In this document: positions 41,089 through 49,245 of the stretch, piece by piece
How the letters are laid out: each line of letters opens with the position of its first letter
How positions within the stretch are numbered: the stretch's first letter is position 1
Origin: Hymenobacter sedentarius
GTDB lineage: Bacteria; Bacteroidota; Bacteroidia; Cytophagales; Hymenobacteraceae
Direction: 5' to 3'
NCBI RefSeq assembly: GCF_001507645.1
Contig: NZ_CP013909.1
Coordinates: forward strand, 3,596,001-3,660,000
DNA length: 64,000 bases
The notes under the pieces: model-generated
Database searches by the model: none
Told to the model about the DNA's origin: nothing
Seen by the model: only the letters and a program-made list of their open reading frames with translations
Translations under genes and position numbers: made by a program

Positions 41089-43278
41089 TTACCGGCTGAA
41101 CAACAGTTCGCGATACTTCACCAGGGGCCAGTCCTCGTCGGCCACCATCTGCTCCAGTTTGTCAACGGCGCGGCGGATGGGGTCGAATTTCGGTTTTACA
41201 TCGTCGCAGTAGGCCACGGCCAAAGCCCGGGCGTCTCCGATTTTGTTTGCTTGCTTACGTGCCTCCGTCATGGCGTCGGCATTGGTTTTAATAGTCGTTA
41301 CGTAGTTGGAAATCGACTTAATCATTTCCAAAGTTACTTGGCTGTGGGTATCATCGAGGCCCAGGTCGCGCAGGCCGCACACATTATTCACGAGCTTGGT
41401 CTGGTAAGCCAGCGCCGTCGGGATTATGTGGTTGATTGCCAGGTCGCCCAGAACACGGCTTTCAATCTGAATTTTTTTCTGGTACTCCTCCAGCAAGATT
41501 TCGTGGCGGGCATGCAGCTCAACTTGCGAGAAGATGCCGTGGCGGGCAAAAAGTTCCTCCGCGTCTTCGCGCACCAGCGCATCAAGCGCCTGGGGCGTGG
41601 TGGCGATGTTGTTCAGGCCACGGCGGGCCGCTTCTTCCTTCCACTCGTCGGAGTAGCCGTTGCCCTCAAAGCGGATGGCCTTGGAGCTGATAACGTACTC
41701 GCGCAGCACTTCCACAATGGCCACTTCCTTCTTTTTGCCTTGGTCAATCAGCGCGTCAACCGACTCTTTGAAGTCGATGAGCTGGTCGGCTACGATGGTA
41801 TTGAGCACCGTCATGGCCGAGGAACAGTTGGCCGACGAGCCCACGGCGCGCAGCTCAAACTTGTTGCCGGTGAAGGCAAACGGCGACGTGCGGTTGCGGT
41901 CGGTGTTGTCGAGCAGGATGGCCGGAATCTTATCGATGCCGAGCTTCAGGTAAATGTTATCGCCTTTGTCGAGCGGCAGCTTGGCCGTGCGCTCCAGCTC
42001 ATCAAGCACCGAATCCAGCATCGAGCCGAGGAACACCGACATGATGGCCGGAGGAGCCTCGTTGGCGCCCAGGCGGTGGTCGTTGCTGGCCGAGGCAATG
42101 CTGGCGCGCAGCAGGTCGGCGTGGCGGTGCACGGCCTGAATGGTGGTGATGAGGAAGGCCAAGAACTGCAGGTTCTCCTTGGGGCGGCGGCCCGGGGCAA
42201 GCAGGTTCACCCCGGTGTCGGTGCTCATTGCCCAGTTGTTGTGCTTGCCGCTGCCGTTTACGCCAGCGTACGGCTTCTCGTGCAGCAATACTTTGAAGTT
42301 GTGGCGCTCGGCCACGCGGTCCATCACGTCCATCAACAGCTGGTTGTGGTCGATGGCCAGGTTGGCGTCCTCAAACGTGGGGGCGCACTCAAACTGGTTG
42401 GGGGCCACCTCGTTGTGGCGCGTGCGCAGCGGAATACCGAGCAGGTTGGCTTCTTCCTCGAACTCGAGCATGAAGCCGTGCACCCGGGCCGGAATGGAGC
42501 CGAAGTAGTGGTCGTCGAGCTGCTGGCCCTTGGCCGGCGCGTGGCCAAACAAGGTGCGGCCGGTCATCACGAGGTCGGGGCGGGCGTCGTACAGCGCCTT
42601 GTCCACCAGGAAGTACTCCTGCTCGATGCCCAGCGTGGTGTTCACGCGGCTCACGTCCTTGTCAAAGTAGTGGCACACTTCCAGAGCAGCCTTTTCCAGC
42701 ACGGCCAGCGACTTCAGCAGCGGGGCTTTGTAGTCGAGCGCTTCGCCGGTGTAGGCAACAAAAATCGTGGGGATGCAGAGCGTCTTGGCGCCTACCGTCT
42801 CGATGATGAAAGCGGGCGACGTGGGGTCCCAGGCAGTGTAGCCGCGGGCCTCAAACGTGTTGCGGATGCCGCCGTTGGGGAACGACGAGGCATCAGGCTC
42901 CTGCTGCACCAGCGCCGAGCCTTTGAAGTTTTCGATTGGCCGACCGTCGGAGTTGAGGTCGAAGAACGAGTCGTGCTTTTCGGCGGTGGAGCCGGTCAGC
43001 GGCTGAAACCAGTGGGTGTAGTGCGTGGCGCCCTTGGCCATGGCCCAGGTTTTCATGGCCGAAGCCACGGCATCGGCCACGTTGCGTTCCACGGTAGCGC
43101 CTTGCTTGATGGCGCCTTGCAGCTTCTTGAAATAATCGCCGGGCATGGTAGCCCGCATGGCTTCCAGGTTAAACACGTTTTGCCCAAAGCTGTCGGAGCG
43201 GCGCGCGGCGGCGGGAACTACCGTAATAGGACGGCGCTGGTTAACGAGTTCTAAAGCTTTAAAACGTAGGATGGCCAT
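41089..43278 (-). CDS. glnN: Glutamine synthetase, type III
   Basis: The 729-residue product is the long GSIII form common in Bacteroidota, which joins ammonia to glutamate. Recognised segments are TGSTAEKHDSFFDLNSDG, GIEQEYFLVDKALYDARPDL, TRHNEVAPNQFECAP, HEKPYAGVNGSGKHNNWAM and NRTSPFAFTGNKFELRAVGS, which hold the metal and substrate ligands. The ATG at 43278 starts MAILRFKALELVNQRRPITVV, as expected. A TATCTTTG promoter-like box lies 56 bases upstream. It is divergent from the sulfatase-type gene. Confidence 0.96.
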   Translation of the reverse strand: MAILRFKALELVNQRRPITVVPAAARRSDSFGQNVFNLEAMRATMPGDYFKKLQGAIKQGATVERNVADAVASAMKTWAMAKGATHYTHWFQPLTGSTAEKHDSFFDLNSDGRPIENFKGSALVQQEPDASSFPNGGIRNTFEARGYTAWDPTSPAFIIETVGAKTLCIPTIFVAYTGEALDYKAPLLKSLAVLEKAALEVCHYFDKDVSRVNTTLGIEQEYFLVDKALYDARPDLVMTGRTLFGHAPAKGQQLDDHYFGSIPARVHGFMLEFEEEANLLGIPLRTRHNEVAPNQFECAPTFEDANLAIDHNQLLMDVMDRVAERHNFKVLLHEKPYAGVNGSGKHNNWAMSTDTGVNLLAPGRRPKENLQFLAFLITTIQAVHRHADLLRASIASASNDHRLGANEAPPAIMSVFLGSMLDSVLDELERTAKLPLDKGDNIYLKLGIDKIPAILLDNTDRNRTSPFAFTGNKFELRAVGSSANCSSAMTVLNTIVADQLIDFKESVDALIDQGKKKEVAIVEVLREYVISSKAIRFEGNGYSDEWKEEAARRGLNNIATTPQALDALVREDAEELFARHGIFSQVELHARHEILLEEYQKKIQIESRVLGDLAINHIIPTALAYQTKLVNNVCGLRDLGLDDTHSQVTLEMIKSISNYVTTIKTNADAMTEARKQANKIGDARALAVAYCDDVKPKFDPIRRAVDKLEQMVADEDWPLVKYRELLFSR

Positions 43279-43334
43279 GTGTAGAAGAAACCGATTTAAA
43301 CGAGATGGGACTTGTGCACTTGTAATTATGGAGG

Positions 43335-43342
43335 CAAAGATA
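43335..43342 (-). promoter_or_regulatory. Putative -7 promoter box of glnN
   Basis: The minus strand reads TATCTTTG, a full TAnnTTTG match, about 56 bases before the glnN ATG. It lies in an unusually A/T-rich divergent region (43279-43526) that holds no gene. Confidence 0.42.
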
Positions 43343-43526
43343 AATCACGAATCAATTTATCCTCACCACTACCTCAAAAATAATAGGCTTTTTCAGAAAA
43401 CTCTTTCTTTTCTCCGCTTACCCCCTTGTAATTATAGCCCAATTTTTAAACTGCTTTTAAAACAGCATATAGACGAGTTAGGCCGGCATTTTTTCAGCCC
43501 GCTGGGAAGACCTGTATCTTTACGGC

Positions 43527-45389
43527 GTGAAAAACCGCTTTGCGTTTCAGCCACGCTACTTTCTATTCTGGCTTCTATTCTTTGGCCTGGCCCGGGCCGT
43601 TTTTTTGGCCTATCACCACAGCGGCGCCGCAAAACTGCCTTTTAGCACCCTGTTAGGCACTTTTGGCTACGGCCTGCGGCTCGATGCCTCGGCAGCGGCC
43701 TACGTATGCCTGCTGCCGTTTCTGCTCTTTGTGGTTAGCAGCCTGCTGCCGCGGCTGCCGTTCCGGGGGCTGGTAGCGGGTTATTCGGTTGCCATTGGCT
43801 CCCTGTTGACGGTTTTAATAACGGCCGACTTAGAACTCTACCGCACCTGGGGCTTTCGGCTCGACGATACGCCGCTGCAGTACCTGAACTCCCCTACCGA
43901 AATGGCGGCATCGGCGGGCAGTGCGCCGCTGTTGCTCCTGGTGGGGCTGCTGGCCCTGCTGCTGCTGAGCGGCTGGGGCCTCTATAAGGTAGTGGTGGGC
44001 CGGCCCTCGCCCCTGCCGGCTTGGTTTGGGCGCGGGCGGGCGGCATTGGCAGGGCTGCTCTACGCAGCGCTGCTGGTGGTACCCCTGCGCGGCGGCACCC
44101 AGCAGATTCCGGTAAACCAGAGCGACGTCTATTTTTCCCGCATCGCCTTTGCCAACCACGCCGCCATCAATTCGCCGTGGAACTTGATGAGTGCGCTCAT
44201 TTTGCGGGCTGAGGAGGATAAGCCCAGGGCATTTATGCCCGATAGCACGGCCCGCCGCCTAGTAGCCGGCCTCTACCCGCGGGCCGTGGGTGCCCCGGTA
44301 TTGCCTGAGGCCACGGCGCCTTACCTGGCCGAGCCGCGCCCAAACGTATTGTTTATCATCCTGGAGAGCTTTACGGCCAAGCTGGTGGGCAGCGTGGGCG
44401 GGGAGGCCGGCGTCACGCCGACGTTGGACAGCCTGGCCCGCACGGGCATCGTGTTTACGAATATCTACGCAGCTGGCGACCGCAGCCAAAAAGGCCTGGT
44501 GTCGCTGCTGTCGGGCTACCCCAACCAGCCCACGACCAGCATTATCAAGTTTCCGCGCAAAACCGAGCACCTGCCGCACCTGGCCCGTTCGCTGGCGCAG
44601 GTGGGCTACCACTCGCACTATTACTACGGCGGCGAGTTGGCGTTTGCCAACATGAAAAGCTACCTGCAGACGGCCGGCTATGAGCACCTCACCGAGCGGG
44701 GAGATTTTAGCATGGCCGAGCAAAACTCGAAGTGGGGCGCCCACGACGGCGTGCTTTTCCACCGCCTGCTGGGCGACTTACAGCAGCAGTCACAGCCTTT
44801 TTTCGTCACGGCGTTCACTCTGAGTAGTCACGAGCCTTTCGAGGTGCCCATCAGCCCCAAGTTTCGCGGCACGACCGAGGAGGACCTGTTCCGCAACTCC
44901 GTTTATTACACCGACTCCGAGCTGGGCAAATTTCTGAAGAAAGCCCAAAAGCAGCCTTGGTACGCGCACACGCTACTGGTGCTGGTAGCGGACCACGGCC
45001 ATCAGCTCCCCGGCCACTCCTCCAACCAAAGCCCCGAAAAGTTTCACATCCCGCTGGTATTGGCGGGTGGCGCGTTGCGGCCCGATGCCCGCGGGAAGGT
45101 GATTAGCACCATTGGCTCGCAGACCGATGTGGCGGCCACGTTGCTGCGACAGCTCAACCTGCCAGCTACCGCTTATGTATGGAGCCGCGACCTGCTGGCC
45201 CCCAACCCCATCCCATTTGCGTACTACTGCTTCAATAATGGGTTTGGGGCCGTGTCTCCGGCCGGGGCCGTCACGTTTGATAACGTGAGCCGAAAAGTAT
45301 GGGACCGCGACGTGCACGTACCCGAAGACCAGGTTAAGTTGGGCAAGGCCATGCAACAGGTTTCCCTCGAGGATTTCGCCCGTAAATAG
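43527..45389 (+). CDS. LTA synthase-like membrane phosphoglycerol transferase / sulfatase-fold protein
   Basis: The 620-residue product has about five N-terminal membrane segments (residues 1-170). An extracytoplasmic alkaline-phosphatase-superfamily domain follows. Its motifs are NVLFIILESFTAKLVG (metal-site Glu), GDRSQKGLVSLLSGYP (probable Ser/Thr nucleophile region), SHEPFEVP and VLVADHGHQLPGH (metal-site Asp/His). The architecture is that of LtaS/OpgB-type enzymes; in Gram-negatives such proteins modify periplasmic glycans or lipid A. The start is GTG at 43527, giving MKNRFAFQPRYFLFW, as no ATG fits. A TATCTTTA sequence lies just upstream. Confidence 0.85.
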   Translation: MKNRFAFQPRYFLFWLLFFGLARAVFLAYHHSGAAKLPFSTLLGTFGYGLRLDASAAAYVCLLPFLLFVVSSLLPRLPFRGLVAGYSVAIGSLLTVLITADLELYRTWGFRLDDTPLQYLNSPTEMAASAGSAPLLLLVGLLALLLLSGWGLYKVVVGRPSPLPAWFGRGRAALAGLLYAALLVVPLRGGTQQIPVNQSDVYFSRIAFANHAAINSPWNLMSALILRAEEDKPRAFMPDSTARRLVAGLYPRAVGAPVLPEATAPYLAEPRPNVLFIILESFTAKLVGSVGGEAGVTPTLDSLARTGIVFTNIYAAGDRSQKGLVSLLSGYPNQPTTSIIKFPRKTEHLPHLARSLAQVGYHSHYYYGGELAFANMKSYLQTAGYEHLTERGDFSMAEQNSKWGAHDGVLFHRLLGDLQQQSQPFFVTAFTLSSHEPFEVPISPKFRGTTEEDLFRNSVYYTDSELGKFLKKAQKQPWYAHTLLVLVADHGHQLPGHSSNQSPEKFHIPLVLAGGALRPDARGKVISTIGSQTDVAATLLRQLNLPATAYVWSRDLLAPNPIPFAYYCFNNGFGAVSPAGAVTFDNVSRKVWDRDVHVPEDQVKLGKAMQQVSLEDFARK

Positions 45390-45488
45390 TCAGGCTCCTG
45401 GTCCGGGTGCTGGTTGAGCTGAAAGCGAGGCTTTTGGTAGCTCAACGGGCAGTGGCCACCAGGGCTGGCAGGTTGCTAGGCCCGGCCG

Positions 45489-45496
45489 TACCTTTG
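45489..45496 (+). promoter_or_regulatory. Putative -7 promoter box of mtaB
   Basis: TACCTTTG is a full TAnnTTTG match and lies 7 bases before the mtaB ATG, so the leader would be very short. Confidence 0.45.
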
Positions 45497-45503
45497 CGGC
45501 GCT

Positions 45504-46838
45504 ATGCCTACCCCCCAATCCGTTGCTTTTTATACCCTCGGCTGCAAGCTGAACTTTTCCGAAACGTCGGCCATTGGCCGGCAGTTTGAGGAAAAAGGCT
45601 TTCAGAAACTCCCCTTTGAAGCCGGCGCCGACCTCTACGTTATCAATACCTGCTCTGTCACGGACCATGCGGACCGGAAGTGCCGCAAAGTGGTGCAGCA
45701 GGCCCTGAAGCATAATCCTGACGCCTTTGTGGCTATTGTGGGGTGCTACGCTCAGCTCAAGCCTCAGGAAATTTCGCAAATTCCCGGCGTGAGCGCCGTG
45801 CTTGGGGCGGCCGAAAAATTCCAGCTGGTGGATATACTAGCTGATTTTAAGAAGCCTGAAGTAGGACAGCCCGGCCAAGTTCATGCCTCGCCCATTTCCG
45901 AAGCCACGGAATTTCACGCGGCGCACTCGTTTGGCGACCGCACCCGCACCTTCCTGAAAGTGCAGGACGGCTGCGATTATTCCTGCTCCTTCTGCACCAT
46001 TCCGCTGGCGCGTGGCGGCAGCCGCTCGGGCAGTGTAACCAGCGTGGTGGAGCGGGTAGAAAAGCTGGCCGAAACCGGGGTGAAGGAAATTGTGCTCACG
46101 GGCGTTAACCTCGGCGACTTTGGCCTGCAGGGCCCGGAGCGTGAGCGCCGCGAAGATTTTACGCGGCTGGTGAAGGCGCTGGATGAGGTGAGCGGCATTC
46201 GCCGTTTCCGCATCAGCAGCTGCGAACCCAACTTGCTGACCGACGAAATTCTCGACACCGTCGCGGCTTCCGAGCGCTTCATGCCGCACTTTCACATTCC
46301 GCTGCAAAGCGGTTCGGATAAGATATTGGGCCTGATGCGCCGCCGCTATCGGCGCGCGCTTTACGCCAGCCGGGTGGCGCGCATCAAGGAGCTGATGCCT
46401 CATGCTTGCATCGGCGTCGACGTAATTGTGGGCTTTCCGGGCGAAACCGACGCGGATTTTCTCGACACCTACAATTTCCTGAACGAGCTGCCCATCAGCT
46501 ATCTGCACGTTTTCCCTTATTCGGAGCGGCCCGATACGCTGGCCCCCACCTTGCCCGGCCGGGTGCAGGACAGGGTGCGCCACGAGCGCACCACCCAGCT
46601 CCGCAGCTTATCTGAAAAGAAAAAGCGCTACTTCTACGAGCAGCACCTGGGGCTGGAAACCGCCGTGCTGTTTGAGGATGACGTAACCGATGGCCGCATG
46701 GAAGGCTTCACACCCAACTATATCCGGGTGGCGGTGAAGTATGACCCGCTGTTGGTGGGAGAAATGAAGACCTTGCGCCTTTCTGGTGTGAATGTGCTGG
46801 GCCTCATGGAAGCAGAAGAAGTCGGTATCCTAGCTTAA
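45504..46838 (+). CDS. mtaB: tRNA (t6A37) methylthiotransferase MtaB
   Basis: The 444-residue radical SAM enzyme converts t6A to ms2t6A at tRNA position 37. The N-terminal UPF0004 domain binds one 4Fe-4S cluster through C14, C50 and C81 (YTLGCKLNFSE; VINTCSVTDHADRKC; IVGCYAQ). The radical SAM cluster uses C157, C161 and C164 (DGCDYSCSFCTIPLARG). A TRAM-like C-terminal domain follows. The N-terminal and linker motifs fit MtaB better than MiaB or RimO. It shares a pathway with tsaE in this window. Its stop codon overlaps that of the convergent XRE gene by two bases. Confidence 0.93.
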   Translation: MPTPQSVAFYTLGCKLNFSETSAIGRQFEEKGFQKLPFEAGADLYVINTCSVTDHADRKCRKVVQQALKHNPDAFVAIVGCYAQLKPQEISQIPGVSAVLGAAEKFQLVDILADFKKPEVGQPGQVHASPISEATEFHAAHSFGDRTRTFLKVQDGCDYSCSFCTIPLARGGSRSGSVTSVVERVEKLAETGVKEIVLTGVNLGDFGLQGPERERREDFTRLVKALDEVSGIRRFRISSCEPNLLTDEILDTVAASERFMPHFHIPLQSGSDKILGLMRRRYRRALYASRVARIKELMPHACIGVDVIVGFPGETDADFLDTYNFLNELPISYLHVFPYSERPDTLAPTLPGRVQDRVRHERTTQLRSLSEKKKRYFYEQHLGLETAVLFEDDVTDGRMEGFTPNYIRVAVKYDPLLVGEMKTLRLSGVNVLGLMEAEEVGILA

Positions 46839-47641
46839 ACCATGGCCTGCCGGGCCATGGCCAGCATTTCGCGCAGCATTTGCTGCTGCTCCAGCAGGTG
46901 CTGGTTCCGCATTTCGGCCATGGCCAGCTGGTGCTGCAGGTGCTGGGCGTGCAAAGCCGCGGTTATATACTGCTCGGGGGCCGCGCTAACTGGCGCCGGC
47001 GCAACAGCAACAGTGGGTTGTTCCACGATGGGCGCAACCGTAACGGGGGCAGCCGTGGCAATTTGCGGTTGAGGAACTGGAGCACCCTGAGGCACGGGGG
47101 CGGCAGCTAGTACGGGCACCACCGGCGGTTGTATAGCGACGGGCGCAACTGGAGTTTCGGGAGTAGCAGTGGTGGGTTCCACTGGTATCTCGGCAGGCGT
47201 TGGAGCTGTGGTGCGAACGGGCTGGGTGGCTGCTGCAGCCAGGGCCAAAGTGGCAGCAATTTCGGCGGGCTGGAGGCGCGAGCCTGCAATGCTGGGGCTT
47301 GGCCGGCGATGCGGCGGCACCTCGATTTCGGACAAATCCAACGGCTCAAGCGGCAGTTCAGGCGCGGGAGCTGCTGGGACCGTGGTTGTCTTCAGGCCAG
47401 GCCCGCTGCTTACCAACATGGGCCCGCGGCCGAGCAGCAACCAGTCTCTTGATACATTTGGGTATACTTCAAAAACTTTGCACAGCAGGTCATAACCAGG
47501 TTTATTACGACCATCGATGAGGTGCTGCACCACGCTTGCCGTCTTGCCCAACGATATGGCAAAGGAGTTTTTTGTCAGCCCAAACTGCTGAATGAGTTGA
47601 GCAAAACGCTGATCAATGGGGACGGCAATGGGAGCAACCAT
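46835..47641 (-). CDS. XRE-type helix-turn-helix regulator with long Pro/Ala linker
   Basis: The 268-residue product has an N-terminal helix-turn-helix domain (about residues 8-70: RFAQLIQQFGLTKNSFAISL, VVQHLIDGRNKPGYDLLCKV, SRDWLLLGRGPML). This is the pattern seen in Bacteroidota XRE proteins related to phage-repressor-like regulators. Residues about 80-215 are low-complexity Pro/Ala/Val. The C-terminal 45 residues are Gln/Met/Leu-rich and probably form a coiled coil (HAQHLQHQLAMAEMRNQHLL). Dimerisation through that coil is inference. The ATG at 47641 follows twin direct repeats that overlap a promoter box, which suggests autoregulation. Confidence 0.78.
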   Translation of the reverse strand: MVAPIAVPIDQRFAQLIQQFGLTKNSFAISLGKTASVVQHLIDGRNKPGYDLLCKVFEVYPNVSRDWLLLGRGPMLVSSGPGLKTTTVPAAPAPELPLEPLDLSEIEVPPHRRPSPSIAGSRLQPAEIAATLALAAAATQPVRTTAPTPAEIPVEPTTATPETPVAPVAIQPPVVPVLAAAPVPQGAPVPQPQIATAAPVTVAPIVEQPTVAVAPAPVSAAPEQYITAALHAQHLQHQLAMAEMRNQHLLEQQQMLREMLAMARQAMV

Positions 47642-47646
47642 AGTAT

Positions 47647-47675
47647 TTGCACAAATGAGTAGTTGCACAAATGTA
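47647..47675 (-). promoter_or_regulatory. Twin 11-base direct repeats overlapping the XRE gene promoter box
   Basis: TTGCACAAATG occurs at 47647-47657 and again at 47663-47673 on the plus strand, a 16-base period. On the minus strand the distal copy overlaps TACATTTG (47668-47675), a full TAnnTTTG box for the XRE gene. The proximal copy lies 5 bases before the ATG. A repressor bound to these repeats would block its own promoter. Confidence 0.55.
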
Positions 47676-47718
47676 TAGCAGCAGACTTATTTACCGTGCC
47701 GTGCCTAGCGTAAAAAAG

Positions 47719-47753
47719 AAAAAGCCACTCGACTCCAAGTCAAGCGGCCTTTT
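47719..47753 (-). terminator. Intrinsic terminator of the MacB-type permease gene
   Basis: On the minus strand, AAAAGGCCGCTTGACT forms a stem with AGTCGAGTGGCTTTTT that has two or three mismatches and a 3-base loop. It is followed by further T residues. It lies about 40 bases after the permease stop. Confidence 0.55.
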
Positions 47754-47790
47754 CGAATAAGTACAAAGCGGATGCCCAGCTTCTCCCGCG

Positions 47791-49029
47791 CTACTCGTAG
47801 CGCAGCGAATCGATGGGGTCCAGCGCGGCGGCTTTACTGGCGGGATAGTAACCCGACGCCAGCCCCACTCCTACGCAAATCACCAGCCCAATCATCATCC
47901 ACATCCAGGGAATCAAAAACGAGCCCGAGCCCACGAACTTGGCAACGCCGTTGCCGCCGAGCACGCCGAGGAGGATGCCAAACGAGCCGCCGAGCAGGCA
48001 GATTACAATGGCCTCAATCAGAAACTGCTGGCGAATCTGAACCGCCGTAGCGCCCAGGGCCTTGCGAATGCCAATTTCGCGGGTGCGCTCCGTCACCGAA
48101 ACCAGCATGATGTTCATGAGGGCAATGCTGGCCCCGAGCAGCGTGATAAACGCCATGATGCTGCCCCCGGCCCGCACCTTGCCCGAAATAGCTTCGAGGT
48201 CCGACGCCAATGACTCGCTGCTTTCAACCACGAAGCTGTCTTCCTGGCCCAACTTATCGTGGCGCACGGCACGCATCACGCCGGTGGCCTGGCCGATGAG
48301 AAAGTTGAGCGTGCCCTGCTGGTCGGTTGCGGTTTTAATGTCGTAGGTCAGGGCGCGCTGGCGGGGCAGCTGGTTACCGGTTTCGAGGGGCACCAGAGCC
48401 AGGCGGTCGGCTCCGCCACCGCCCATGCTGCTGCCGCTTTTCTCAAGCAGCCCCACAATGAGAAAGCGGCGGCCCAGTGCCGACACGTACTTGCCCACCG
48501 GGGTTTGCTTGGGAAATAGCTTGGACCGGATTTCCTGGCCCACAATCAGCACGTTGGCCCCGCTGTTCAGCTCCGATTGCGAGAAGATGCGGCCCTCGGC
48601 CAAATTGTAGCCCTGAATTTTCAGGTAGTTTTCGTCGCCGGCCACCACCTGCATGTTGGGGTTGGTCTTGGTGCCGTTGGCCTTCATCTCCACGGCCCCG
48701 GCAATGAAGGCCGAAACGCCCACCTGGGCATCGTCGCCCATGGCCGACTTGTATTGCTTGGCTTCCAGAAAGCTCACGGGCTGGTACTGCTTGGCTTGCA
48801 CGCCGCCGCGCCGGCCCCGGTTGCTGTAGCCCTTGGCGTGGATTTCAAAGGAGTTAGCCCCCAAGCTGGCGAAGGTTTCCGACAATGAGTTTTTCATCGC
48901 GTCGATGCCGGTGAGAATGCCCACCAGCGCAAACAGCCCAATGCTCAGAATAAGCGCGGTGAGTATCGTGCGTAGCAAATTGGCACGAATGGAGCGGAAG
49001 GCTTCGCGAACGTTTTCAAAAGGATTCAT
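47791..49029 (-). CDS. MacB-type ABC transporter permease
   Basis: The 412-residue product has one N-terminal membrane helix (RTILTALILSIGLFALVGIL) and a large periplasmic MacB_PCD-like domain (residues about 45-240). Three C-terminal membrane helices follow, forming an FtsX domain with SVTERTREIGIRKALGAT. The family moves lipoproteins, peptides or drugs, with a separate ATPase and periplasmic adaptor. Neither partner gene is adjacent. The ATG at 49029 begins MNPFENVREAFRSIRAN. A TAGCTTTG box lies 26 bases upstream. Confidence 0.9.
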   Translation of the reverse strand: MNPFENVREAFRSIRANLLRTILTALILSIGLFALVGILTGIDAMKNSLSETFASLGANSFEIHAKGYSNRGRRGGVQAKQYQPVSFLEAKQYKSAMGDDAQVGVSAFIAGAVEMKANGTKTNPNMQVVAGDENYLKIQGYNLAEGRIFSQSELNSGANVLIVGQEIRSKLFPKQTPVGKYVSALGRRFLIVGLLEKSGSSMGGGGADRLALVPLETGNQLPRQRALTYDIKTATDQQGTLNFLIGQATGVMRAVRHDKLGQEDSFVVESSESLASDLEAISGKVRAGGSIMAFITLLGASIALMNIMLVSVTERTREIGIRKALGATAVQIRQQFLIEAIVICLLGGSFGILLGVLGGNGVAKFVGSGSFLIPWMWMMIGLVICVGVGLASGYYPASKAAALDPIDSLRYE

Positions 49030-49055
49030 GGGCTGGATTGCTGATCGAAGGACAG

Positions 49056-49063
49056 CAAAGCTA
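49056..49063 (-). promoter_or_regulatory. Putative -7 promoter box of the MacB-type gene
   Basis: The minus strand reads TAGCTTTG, a full TAnnTTTG match, 26 bases before the ATG at 49029. Confidence 0.42.
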
Positions 49064-49245
49064 ACTTTAATGTGGAGGCAGTTTGGGTTGAAACTCAGCC
49101 CAACCAAAGCTGTTAATTCTGACGGCGCAGCCGGGGTTTCAACTCACAGCGGGAGCTGCTGCCCAAAGTTCGGCGACCGGCGCTTAACTTGAACCACCGG
49201 CGCCGCAACCTCGTTGATTCGATGCGTCTCTTTCTCCTAAAAACT

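Noticed and set aside
41251..43254. A 667-residue plus-strand frame opposite glnN
   Set aside because: It mirrors a complete glutamine synthetase III; long open antisense frames are a codon-bias effect here.
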